From Treponema sp. (GTDB lineage Bacteria; Spirochaetota; Spirochaetia; Treponematales; Breznakiellaceae), in contig WQRT01000052.1 in NCBI GenBank assembly GCA_009786625.1, forward strand, positions 2,873 through 8,298: 5,426 nt of DNA, written 5' to 3'. The notes beneath the pieces are model-generated. The model was not told the DNA's origin. It made no database searches and worked only from the letters and a program-made list of their open reading frames with translations. Numbering within the stretch: the stretch's first letter is position 1; each line of letters begins with the position of its first letter. The position numbers were made by a program, and so were the translations under genes. Shown one piece after another: positions 1-4,850 of the stretch.

Positions 1-368
1 TATTCATCATTCTCGAAACTGAAACCTTTGCCGCTTTTTTTATAATGAAAGGAGCTGATACCAAGATCCATAAGGATTGTATCAGGCCTTTTATATTCGG
101 ACGGATATTCGGTGAAGAAATCATTTGTCCAGCCGTGGTAGTAGTGGACGCGGCCGTTGAATTCTTCAAGGCGTTTTTGCGCTATATCGAGAACCGTGTT
201 GTCAGCGTCGATACAGATCATTTTTAAATCGGGAAACCGGGATAAAAATGCGTATGAATGGCCGCCTTCTCCTGTGGAACTGTCGACCATCAATTCATTC
301 TTTCCCCTGGGACCAAGAAAATCGAGAGTATCATTTAGAAGTACAGGTGTGTGTACGTATTCGCTCAT
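1..368 (-). CDS. rsmH: 16S rRNA (cytosine(1402)-N4)-methyltransferase RsmH, N-terminal part (gene runs off the left edge)
   Basis: The first 122 residues are visible, of a family usually about 300-330 residues long. RsmH (MraW) uses S-adenosylmethionine to methylate N4 of C1402 in 16S rRNA, in the cytoplasm. Visible family signatures are HTPVLL near residue 6, the SAM-binding motif VDSSTGEGGHS at 28-38, CIDAD at 52-56 (acidic residue expected at the SAM ribose), MDLGISSFHY at 100-109, and KGFSF at 114-118, matching the usual RGFSF. The ATG at 368-366 overlaps the mraZ stop codon as ATGA, which indicates translational coupling in the dcw operon. The frame is open to the edge of the window. The family assignment is secure; only the missing C-terminal part is unseen. 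Confidence 0.95.
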   Translation of the reverse strand, partial: MSEYVHTPVLLNDTLDFLGPRGKNELMVDSSTGEGGHSYAFLSRFPDLKMICIDADNTVLDIAQKRLEEFNGRVHYYHGWTNDFFTEYPSEYKRPDTILMDLGISSFHYKKSGKGFSFENDE

Positions 369-832
369 TCCGCGTTTACTCCCGAATTTGCCTTTAATTT
401 GGTTCCCATTTCTTCGCAAACAGCGAAAAAGTCTTCTTTACTGTCGGAAATGTTCTTTTGATACCTTTCTTTATCCCAAATTTCGATATAATCGCCCTGA
501 CCAAGAACTACGCAGTCCTTATTTAACCCAGCGAATTCGCGGTATTCCTGGACAATCGGAATACGGCCGGCTTTATCAATCTCCAGCGGATGGGAATCGA
601 AAATACGGCGCCTGAAATCGCGGTCTTTCTTGGAAAGCATATTGGTATTCGCGCTGTACTTCTTTAAAAGGTCCATGTAGACATCTGTGGGAAACAACCA
701 CAGGCAATTGTCATAATCGCACTGGGTAAGCGTCAATTTAGAGTCGTCCAGCACTCTCCGCAGAGGCGCGGGCAGGCTGATTCGGCCTTTTTCATCGAGT
801 GTAACATTATGTCTTCCTGTCAGAACATCCAT
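365..832 (-). CDS. mraZ: MraZ, dcw-cluster transcriptional regulator
   Basis: The protein has 155 residues, the normal MraZ length. It carries the two tandem AbrB/SpoVT-like half-domains of the family: DEKGRISLPAPLRRVL at 13-28 and DKAGRIPIVQEYREFAGL at 86-103. Between them is the conserved segment DNCLWLFP (41-48). Other family marks are FRRRIFDSHPLEID (73-86) and YIEIWDKERY (115-124). In E. coli, MraZ is a ring-forming DNA-binding protein that represses its own operon by binding spaced TGGGN repeats. The ATG at 832 is supported by AGGA at 845-842 on the minus strand, 9 nt upstream, and by an array of MraZ-type boxes ending exactly at the start codon. The stop overlaps the rsmH start, so this is the canonical mraZ-rsmH operon head. 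The C-terminal tail after residue 127 is polar and less conserved. Confidence 0.96.
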   Translation of the reverse strand: MDVLTGRHNVTLDEKGRISLPAPLRRVLDDSKLTLTQCDYDNCLWLFPTDVYMDLLKKYSANTNMLSKKDRDFRRRIFDSHPLEIDKAGRIPIVQEYREFAGLNKDCVVLGQGDYIEIWDKERYQKNISDSKEDFFAVCEEMGTKLKANSGVNAE

Positions 833-886
833 ACCACTTTATCCTACTCTATCCCACTTATTCCCATTCAAAACCAATTTTACCCA
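832..886 (-). promoter_or_regulatory. MraZ operator: six TGGNN boxes at 10-bp period
   Basis: Read on the minus strand towards mraZ, the boxes are TGGGT (886-882), TGGTT (876-872), TGGGA (866-862), TGGGA (856-852), TAGGA (846-842) and TGGTA (836-832). Each is separated by exactly 5 nt, one helical turn centre to centre. E. coli MraZ binds three TGGGN repeats with the same 5-nt spacing, so the function is inferred from a known operator. The first box touches the -10 element, the fifth contains the AGGA ribosome binding site, and the sixth shares its last base with the ATG. Bound MraZ would therefore cover the promoter and translation start. Boxes 3 and 4 are the best matches; boxes 2, 5 and 6 are degenerate. 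Confidence 0.85.
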
Positions 887-904
887 AAAAAAAGTTTGAG
901 TCAA
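877..904 (-). promoter_or_regulatory. Sigma70-type promoter of mraZ-rsmH
   Basis: On the minus strand, TTGACT (904-899) and TAAAAT (882-877) are separated by 16 nt. The predicted transcription start is near 870, leaving a leader of about 38 nt that contains four of the MraZ boxes. An A/T-rich stretch with A- and T-tracts (about 913-950) lies just upstream and could act as an UP element or curved DNA. The promoter is inferred from consensus only. Confidence 0.7.
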
Positions 905-985
905 CCACTATTCATAATTTTTTTTCTTAAAATAAAAAATAATATTTTAAATTCGCTATACAACTATGTGGTCATTATTATATTT

Positions 986-1017
986 CACTTAACAAGTGTA
1001 TAGGCTTTAGGTATAAT
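986..1017 (+). promoter_or_regulatory. Divergent promoter for the 1052 gene, with a palindrome over the -35
   Basis: TTAACA (989-994) and a perfect TATAAT (1012-1017) are separated by 17 nt, a near-consensus sigma70 promoter with a predicted start near 1024. The -35 lies inside the inverted repeat CACTT-AAC-AAGTG (986-998), a possible operator. A second, weaker pair, TTGTCC (1017-1022) and TATGAT (1040-1045), would start at about 1052, the A of the start codon, giving a leaderless message. No convincing ribosome binding site precedes the ATG at 1052. Confidence 0.55.
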
Positions 1018-1051
1018 TGTCCAGTTTTAAAGTAATTGTTATGATTTAAAC

Positions 1052-1291
1052 ATGTATATAACCGAGTATTTCATTGTTTTTCCGGAAGGCGACGTGCAGG
1101 AAATCCAAGGGAGGCTTCCTTTTAACGCCCTTGTTGATATGAACGGCAATGTTCTCTACCCCCCCCTGCCTACAAACAAGATGATTGCTTTTAAGGTAGC
1201 CGCGATTAAAACCGATGAGAAGAAAGGTTCAAGCGAAACGTATCATTTTCTGGATTTATTAAGCGCGGAGGAACTCCTTGAGTATGTATAA
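1052..1291 (+). CDS. Small protein of unknown function (79 residues)
   Basis: I do not recognise this family. The 79-residue protein has no signal peptide or membrane segment, so it is probably cytoplasmic. It has alternating hydrophobic stretches suggesting beta strands near YITEYFIVF (2-10) and MIAFKVAAIK (44-53), and ends in an acidic helix-like segment, FLDLLSAEELLEYV (66-79). The reading frame looks genuine: it follows a near-consensus promoter, starts with ATG and ends in TAA. It lacks a clear Shine-Dalgarno sequence, and the alternative promoter would give a leaderless message. It lies 168 bases upstream of the next plus-strand gene, and the gap holds a tandem repeat. No terminator was seen between them, so the two may be co-transcribed. 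Confidence 0.65.
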   Translation: MYITEYFIVFPEGDVQEIQGRLPFNALVDMNGNVLYPPLPTNKMIAFKVAAIKTDEKKGSSETYHFLDLLSAEELLEYV

Positions 1292-1336
1292 TGAAGATTT
1301 TATGCCGCAAACCAGTGTAAATTTACTGGATTGGAA

Positions 1337-1432
1337 GAATTTGCCGCGAACCACACTAACTGCACGAACTTTTGCAGACTGGATGAATTTGCTACTAACC
1401 ACACGAACCACGCGAACTTTTGCAGGTTCGAT
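1337..1432 (+). repeat. Two tandem copies of a 48-bp repeat with an AACCACAC core
   Basis: The copies are 1337-1384 and 1385-1432. Both begin GAATTTGC, contain AACCACAC followed by a CGAACTTTTGCAG block, and end in GAT; they differ at about ten positions. The 48-bp period is a multiple of three, so the frames running through it stay open. The AACCACAC/CACGAAC core is shared with the 40-bp repeats at 2214-2311, so both arrays belong to one dispersed repeat family. The whole gap 1292-1459 between the two plus-strand genes consists of this repeat and short flanks. Confidence 0.8.
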
Positions 1433-1459
1433 TTTGTTTTTGGGGTTAGTGTTAAAATA

Positions 1460-2173
1460 ATGGGGAAAAAGTCGCTTTTGGCGCAGGCGCAGAGGTTCAG
1501 GAGATCTATCGGGACCAAAAATGAAAGCTCTTTGCACCGCGCGTTGAAATTCCAATATACGGGTACCGGCGGCAAGAACGAAGTTCAGGTCGGCGAGTAT
1601 GTTGCCGACGGAGTTCGGAAAGACGGCGAGTACATTGAAGTTCAAACAGGCAGCTTTGGACCTCTAAAAAAGAAAATCGCGGAATTTGCTTCCCGGGGCA
1701 AAGTGCGGATAATTCACCCCATCACCGTTACAAAAATAATTGAAGTCTATGATACCGAAGGAAAATTTCTTTATAGGAGAAAAAGCCCTTCCCGCGGCAC
1801 TCATTGGGATCTTTTTGAAGCTCTCCTTCACGCTCCAGAGCTGCCGCTTGTAAAAGGCGTTACTATAGAAGCAGTTCTTATTGATACGATTGAAAAACGA
1901 GTCAAGGACGGCAAGGGCGCGTGGCGGCGAAAGGGGATCAGCATCCGCGACAAGGAATTATCCGCATTTCATGAAAGCATCGAATTTAAAAAACCCAAAG
2001 ACTATCTCCGTTTTATTCCTTTCAAAAAAGGCGCAGAGTTTACAGTCTCTTCCCTAGCTGATGAAGCCGGGATCAGTAAATGGATCGCAAGAAAGGTTTT
2101 ATACGTTCTAACAAAAATGAAAGCGGTAAAAAGGATTGGGAAAAAAGGTAATGCGTGGGTATATGTGCGGTAA
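1460..2173 (+). CDS. Uncharacterised protein: possible PD-(D/E)XK-like domain plus C-terminal winged helix
   Basis: The protein has 237 residues from the ATG at 1460. I recognise no named family. The N-terminal half has a layout like PD-(D/E)XK nucleases: a helix with E22 (NESSLHRALKF, 21-31), a strand with D50 (EYVADGV, 46-52), a strand IEVQTGSF (59-66) carrying E60-x-Q62, and then a basic helix LKKKIAEF (69-76). An E-x-Q variant of the E-x-K motif is known in CoiA-like nucleases. The C-terminal part (about 192-237) reads as a winged helix, with EFTVSSLADEAGISKWIARKV as the helix-turn-helix and KRIGKKGNAWVYV as the wing. The protein is very basic, which fits nucleic-acid binding. The frame extends upstream to a TTG at 1331, but those 43 residues are translated repeat, so they were excluded. 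No strong ribosome binding site is seen. The ATG overlaps the stop of a short open frame (TAATG). Nuclease activity is a hypothesis. Confidence 0.8.
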   Translation: MGKKSLLAQAQRFRRSIGTKNESSLHRALKFQYTGTGGKNEVQVGEYVADGVRKDGEYIEVQTGSFGPLKKKIAEFASRGKVRIIHPITVTKIIEVYDTEGKFLYRRKSPSRGTHWDLFEALLHAPELPLVKGVTIEAVLIDTIEKRVKDGKGAWRRKGISIRDKELSAFHESIEFKKPKDYLRFIPFKKGAEFTVSSLADEAGISKWIARKVLYVLTKMKAVKRIGKKGNAWVYVR

Positions 2174-2177
2174 TTGG

Positions 2178-2206
2178 ATTTTTAATGCGGTTTTGGAATT
2201 AAAAAT
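2178..2206 (+). terminator. Weak AT-only inverted repeat after the 1460-2173 gene
   Basis: ATTTTTAAT (2178-2186) and ATTAAAAAT (2198-2206) form a perfect 9-bp stem around an 11-nt loop, starting 5 bases after the stop codon. The stem contains only A-T pairs and no U-tract follows, so it is a poor intrinsic terminator. Its position between convergent genes is the main argument for it. Confidence 0.3.
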
Positions 2207-2213
2207 GATTAAG

Positions 2214-2311
2214 AAGAATTCAGCCGCTAACCACACTAACCAACACGAACCGGAAGAATTTAGCCGCTAACCACACTAACCAACACGAACTGGAAGAATT
2301 CAACCGCTATG
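2214..2311. repeat. Tandem 40-bp repeat, two full copies and a partial third
   Basis: The copies are 2214-2253, 2254-2293 and a truncated start from 2294 to about 2309. The first two differ at only two positions (AATTC/AATTT and ACCGG/ACTGG). Each contains GCCGCTAACCACACTAACC followed by AACACGAAC. The core matches the 48-bp repeats at 1337-1432, so two arrays of one family flank the 1460-2173 gene in the same orientation. No open frame or RNA gene was recognised here. Confidence 0.9.
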
Positions 2312-2361
2312 TTACCTATCCCCTAACCCCTATCCCCTAAATCCTAGCCCCTATCCCCTAA
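2311..2361. repeat. Telomere-like C-rich tract (CCCCTAA/CCCCTAT); G-rich on the minus strand
   Basis: The tract consists of CCCC runs at 2320-2323, 2327-2330, 2334-2337, 2348-2351 and 2355-2358, separated by 3-nt TAA/TAT spacers and one 10-nt interruption. On the minus strand this gives five GGGG runs with short loops, which fits G-quadruplex consensus. It lies 15 bases beyond the stop codon of the caspase-FGE gene, so its transcript would carry the G-rich version. A role in 3'-end formation is possible but unproven. Confidence 0.8.
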
Positions 2362-2375
2362 CTACTCCTAACAAG

Positions 2376-3983
2376 TTACCTGACTTCTGCCGGTGTGTAT
2401 GTTACACCGGGGACATTGCGGGCGACACGGAAGCCGTTATTTTCGTACCGGCCAGTTGGAGTGCGGTTACCTCGATTCGCGGAACGGATGCTCAAAAGTG
2501 AAAGGTTCCAGCCGCCGCCGCGCACCACGCGATTATACCTCGATGATGCGCCCGTGGGATCACTCTGCGCTCCCGCAGGATATGCTCCATAAAAATCCCA
2601 GCACCATTCCAATACATTTCCATGCATGTCATAAAGCCCCCACGCGTTTGCCGGTAACTGCCCTACAGGTCTTGTTGCATTCCCGCTGTTACCGCCATAC
2701 CAGCCTGTGTTATCGCTAATATTCGCTCCCGTATTATAAGCTGTGGTTGTCCCTGCCCTGCATGCGTATTCCCATTCTGCTTCCGTGGGCAGCCTATACC
2801 CGTTTGTGTTTCGGTTCCATGTTACATTATTTCCGTTTATAGTATATGCAGGGATTAATCCCTCTCTCTGGCTTAGTCTATTGCAATATTCTACCGCCTC
2901 CAGCCAGCTTACATAGTACATGGGATAATTATCTCCTTCTCCTCTCATCAGCCTCGGCTGTGATTGATCAGCTCTGTCACGCTGCTGTTGTAATGTTGTA
3001 CTCATTACTTCTCTCCACTCTCTTTGCGTTACTACATACCTGCTCATTATAAATGAACTTACTGTTACCTGCCTCTGTGTTCCTTCATCTGCATTGCGCC
3101 CTGCCTCGTTCTCGGGGCTTCCCATAATAAACATTCCGCCCTGTATTTGTACAAATCCAGATGGAACAGCCGGTGTCGGCTGCACCGCTGGTGTCGGCTG
3201 CGGCGGTACAACAGACGCTGGCGGCGCTGCGGGACGCGCTCCCAAATACGCTTCTTCAAAGAACTGACTGTAGATGGCGGGAATCTGCGCTCCGTTGCTT
3301 GCGCGGCTTACGGCTGAACTTGTGCGGCGGAACAGCTCGTATACTTCAAGACCGGGTGTTCTAAGCTGTGTTAAAAAATGGCTTGTGAAAAATCCGTTCC
3401 TGCCGGTTCCGTCGTCCGCTGTCGACCCGGCGCTGGTCGCGTAAACGATGATGCTGTCGGCGGGCTGAGCCGATACAACCGAAAGCCCGCGGCTGCCGCT
3501 TCTTGCTCCCCATCCAAAGGGATTGTCGCGGCAAGCGTCCAGCACCACAACGTTAAGACCGTTTCCAGCGGAATTTAACTCTCTTAACATTGCTTGCACG
3601 GAAAAACTTCTTTCGCGTAAAAAACTCTCGCTTGGTATATTAGCATTAGCCGGAATCAGGAAATTTATGCCGTCTGATTGAACCGCGTGTCCGGCGTAGA
3701 AAAATAAACCGTAAGAATTTCCGGAACTTGAAAGCCTTGTTTTAAGCCTTATAACACCGTTTTCCATTTGATCGAGGCTGGCGTTTGTTAAAATCTCGAC
3801 AGTAAAGCCAAGACTGCGAAGCGCCGTTCCCACATCATTGGCGTCATTTACAGGGTTATTTAGCCTGCTTAAATTGGTATAAGCGCCGTTACCGATAACA
3901 AGGGCGAATTTCTGCGGTTCCTGCGCGGAAAGTACGCAAAATGATATAAGAAAAATGATCGTGAATATTATAATCCTTTTCAT
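2376..3983 (-). CDS. Secreted caspase-like (peptidase C14) protein with C-terminal FGE-sulfatase domain
   Basis: The protein has 535 residues. Residues 1-20 are a signal peptide ending SFCVLSA before QEP, so it is exported to the periplasm or beyond. Residues about 24-245 form a caspase p20-like domain: KFALVIGNGAY (25-35), YAGH with the catalytic His99, and LDACRDNPFG with the catalytic Cys151. A Pro/Ala-rich linker (248-275) includes QPTPAV twice. Residues about 276-523 form an FGE-sulfatase (SUMF1/EgtB-like) domain: GGMFIMGSP (282-290), VTQREWREVM, YRLPTEAEWEYACRAGT (396-412), YDMHGNVLEWC (451-461), RVVRGGGW (485-492), and NGFRVAR (516-522). The two active cysteines of true FGE, expected just after RGGGW, are Leu494 and Ile499. 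The domain is therefore probably a binding module, not a formylglycine-generating enzyme. The start is supported by GGAG 5 nt before the ATG. The gene stands alone, between its own promoter and a repeat-rich region. Substrate and role are unknown. Confidence 0.92.
   Translation of the reverse strand: MKRIIIFTIIFLISFCVLSAQEPQKFALVIGNGAYTNLSRLNNPVNDANDVGTALRSLGFTVEILTNASLDQMENGVIRLKTRLSSSGNSYGLFFYAGHAVQSDGINFLIPANANIPSESFLRERSFSVQAMLRELNSAGNGLNVVVLDACRDNPFGWGARSGSRGLSVVSAQPADSIIVYATSAGSTADDGTGRNGFFTSHFLTQLRTPGLEVYELFRRTSSAVSRASNGAQIPAIYSQFFEEAYLGARPAAPPASVVPPQPTPAVQPTPAVPSGFVQIQGGMFIMGSPENEAGRNADEGTQRQVTVSSFIMSRYVVTQREWREVMSTTLQQQRDRADQSQPRLMRGEGDNYPMYYVSWLEAVEYCNRLSQREGLIPAYTINGNNVTWNRNTNGYRLPTEAEWEYACRAGTTTAYNTGANISDNTGWYGGNSGNATRPVGQLPANAWGLYDMHGNVLEWCWDFYGAYPAGAQSDPTGASSRYNRVVRGGGWNLSLLSIRSANRGNRTPTGRYENNGFRVARNVPGVTYTPAEVR
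2390..2410 (-). repeat. Perfect 7-bp hairpin inside the 3' end of the caspase-FGE gene
   Basis: CCGGTGT and ACACCGG form a perfect inverted repeat around a 7-nt loop. It falls on codons 526-532, twelve bases before the stop codon. No T-tract follows, so it is not a standard terminator. A small hairpin or cruciform just after the variable region is a known element of diversity-generating retroelement targets, which is why it is noted separately. Confidence 0.75.
2436..2507 (-). other. Candidate hypervariable region of the FGE (C-type-lectin-like) domain
   Basis: These are codons 493-516, between RVVRGGGW and GFRVAR. In the C-type-lectin fold this is the ligand-facing surface loop, and it is the segment diversified in retroelement-driven variable proteins. 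Many codons have the form NNC or NNT (AAC, CTT, CTT, AGC, ATC, GGT, AAC, CGC, ACT, ACT, GGC, TAC), as expected if AAC/AAT template codons had been mutated at adenines. TCA and TTG do not fit. No template repeat or reverse transcriptase is in the window. Confidence 0.35.
3165..3200 (-). repeat. Duplicated 18-bp unit encoding QPTPAV in the linker
   Basis: Two in-frame copies encode residues 262-267 and 268-273 of the caspase-FGE protein. GGTGTCGGCTGC is identical in both copies on the plus strand (3172-3183 and 3190-3201). This is probably a slippage duplication lengthening a flexible Pro-rich hinge. Confidence 0.8.
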
Positions 3984-4037
3984 GATATCTCCAAATTTTA
4001 AAACATTTTATTATAATATATACTAAATTATTTTAAA
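3984..4037 (-). promoter_or_regulatory. Promoter and ribosome binding site of the caspase-FGE gene
   Basis: On the minus strand, a perfect TATAAT lies at 4015-4010, with a weak TTTAAA -35 (4037-4032) 16 nt upstream. GGAG (3992-3989) sits 5 nt before the ATG at 3983. The leader would be about 20 nt. The flaA terminator lies just upstream, so the gene probably needs its own promoter. Confidence 0.6.
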
Positions 4038-4050
4038 TATCCATATGGAC

Positions 4051-4083
4051 AAAAAAAAGCCCGGCTGTTAATCAACCGGGCTT
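4051..4083 (-). terminator. Intrinsic terminator of the flaA operon
   Basis: On the minus strand AAGCCCGG (4083-4076) pairs with CCGGGCTT (4064-4057) around an 11-nt loop, and the stem runs into a tract of eight Ts (4058-4051). It begins 19 bases after the stop codon of the downstream flaA gene. The G/C-rich stem and U-tract make this a textbook rho-independent terminator. Confidence 0.93.
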
Positions 4084-4102
4084 GAATATTAACTTTTTAT
4101 TT

Positions 4103-4837
4103 CTACCAGCCGTCAACCATGTCGTCTTCGTCGCGGTGGTGTTCCGCGAAAAGGTCGGTTTCGGCGCGGAGATCATCAAGGTAAATGTAGTAACTGCCTC
4201 TTGATTCCAGCGGATCGCAGTTAACCCTGAAACCCATCACCTTTATGCCGAAATGGTTTGAATAGTTGTAGCTGCGTTGAACAACACCGCTAACACCGTC
4301 ATCCGGCGCGGGGGGAATCGCGACTACAAGCCTCTGCCAGCCCATGAAGTTGAGTTTACCCATACTGAACTCATAATTCCTTCCAAAGAAGTCCTGAATT
4401 ATAAGAACAAGCTCATGGTTAAAATTACGGCCTGCAACCCAAACCGAGACGGTTTTTGTAATGCCTTCTATCGGGATTGGGCGGGTCGGGTAGATCGTGA
4501 AAGAATTATGACCCCTGCGGAGGAAGTCTACTCTGGTGCCGAGTACATAGTTATCGGGAATATCCATCCCTGCTTCACCGGGAGCCGGTCCCCTGCCGGG
4601 ACGATCCCGTGAAGGACCGCCTCTGAACAACCTCGATGTCGCGTAACCTTCGTCGCTCGACATGGATGATCTCCAGAAACCGTCAAACTCGAACCTGTCA
4701 ACAGATATTTCCTGTATCATCTGCTGAGCGGAATCGATACCAAGCCTCTCAGCGTTCGGATCGCCGATACTCTGCTGAGCATAAACAAACGCGCCGGTAA
4801 AAAGCACTATTAAGGTTAAGATTAAAAACTTTTTCAT
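4103..4837 (-). CDS. flaA: Flagellar filament outer layer (sheath) protein FlaA
   Basis: The protein has 244 residues. FlaA proteins coat the FlaB core of spirochaete periplasmic flagella. Residues 1-20 are a signal peptide with predicted cleavage after VYA, before QQS, in line with FlaA export to the periplasm. Recognisable FlaA features are RVDFLRRGHNSFTIYP (102-117), VSVWVAGRNFNHELVLIIQD (130-149), and FMGWQRLVVAIP (164-175). Later come GIKVMGFRV (197-205) and YYIYLDDLRAETDLF (216-230). A Gly/Pro/Arg-rich segment at about 71-90 looks like an insert or flexible loop, and the C-terminal tail is acidic. The gene follows a second flaA paralogue by 10 bases. Its AAGGAG ribosome binding site overlaps that gene's TAA stop, so translation is probably coupled. 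The operon ends in the terminator at 4051-4083. Which numbered FlaA paralogue this is cannot be decided here. Confidence 0.9.
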   Translation of the reverse strand: MKKFLILTLIVLFTGAFVYAQQSIGDPNAERLGIDSAQQMIQEISVDRFEFDGFWRSSMSSDEGYATSRLFRGGPSRDRPGRGPAPGEAGMDIPDNYVLGTRVDFLRRGHNSFTIYPTRPIPIEGITKTVSVWVAGRNFNHELVLIIQDFFGRNYEFSMGKLNFMGWQRLVVAIPPAPDDGVSGVVQRSYNYSNHFGIKVMGFRVNCDPLESRGSYYIYLDDLRAETDLFAEHHRDEDDMVDGW

Positions 4838-4850
4838 TTGCCACTCCTTA
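4838..4850 (-). promoter_or_regulatory. Ribosome binding site overlapping the upstream flaA stop codon
   Basis: On the minus strand, TAAGGAG combines the TAA stop of the upstream flaA paralogue (4850-4848) with an AAGGAG Shine-Dalgarno sequence (4849-4844), 6 nt before the ATG at 4837. This fixes the start of the downstream gene and suggests translational coupling, which would keep the two sheath proteins at a set ratio. Confidence 0.85.

Noticed and set aside
157..615. A 152-codon plus-strand open frame
   Set aside because: It lies antisense to rsmH and mraZ, which have clear family motifs, and its own translation shows no recognisable domain.
1331..1459. TTG start extending the nuclease-like protein by 43 residues
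   Set aside because: The extra residues are a translation of the 48-bp tandem repeat, and the conserved-looking protein begins at the ATG at 1460.
1259..1645. Minus-strand open frames of 91 and 128 codons
   Set aside because: They are antisense to the repeat and the plus-strand gene; the frames stay open mainly because the repeat period is a multiple of three.
2214..2361. Possible CRISPR array
   Set aside because: The repeats are contiguous or simple-sequence, with no unique spacers of regular length, and no cas gene is nearby.
2390..2410. Hairpin as a transcription terminator
   Set aside because: It lies within the coding region, before the stop codon, and has no following T-tract.
2393..3578. 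Several plus-strand open frames and one minus-strand frame of 60-110 codons opposite or within the caspase-FGE gene
   Set aside because: They are shadows of a 535-codon gene with strong motifs throughout its length.
2376..3983. Active formylglycine-generating enzyme or an anti-phage caspase effector
   Set aside because: The FGE cysteines are absent, and the signal peptide and lack of defence neighbours argue against a cytoplasmic defence role.
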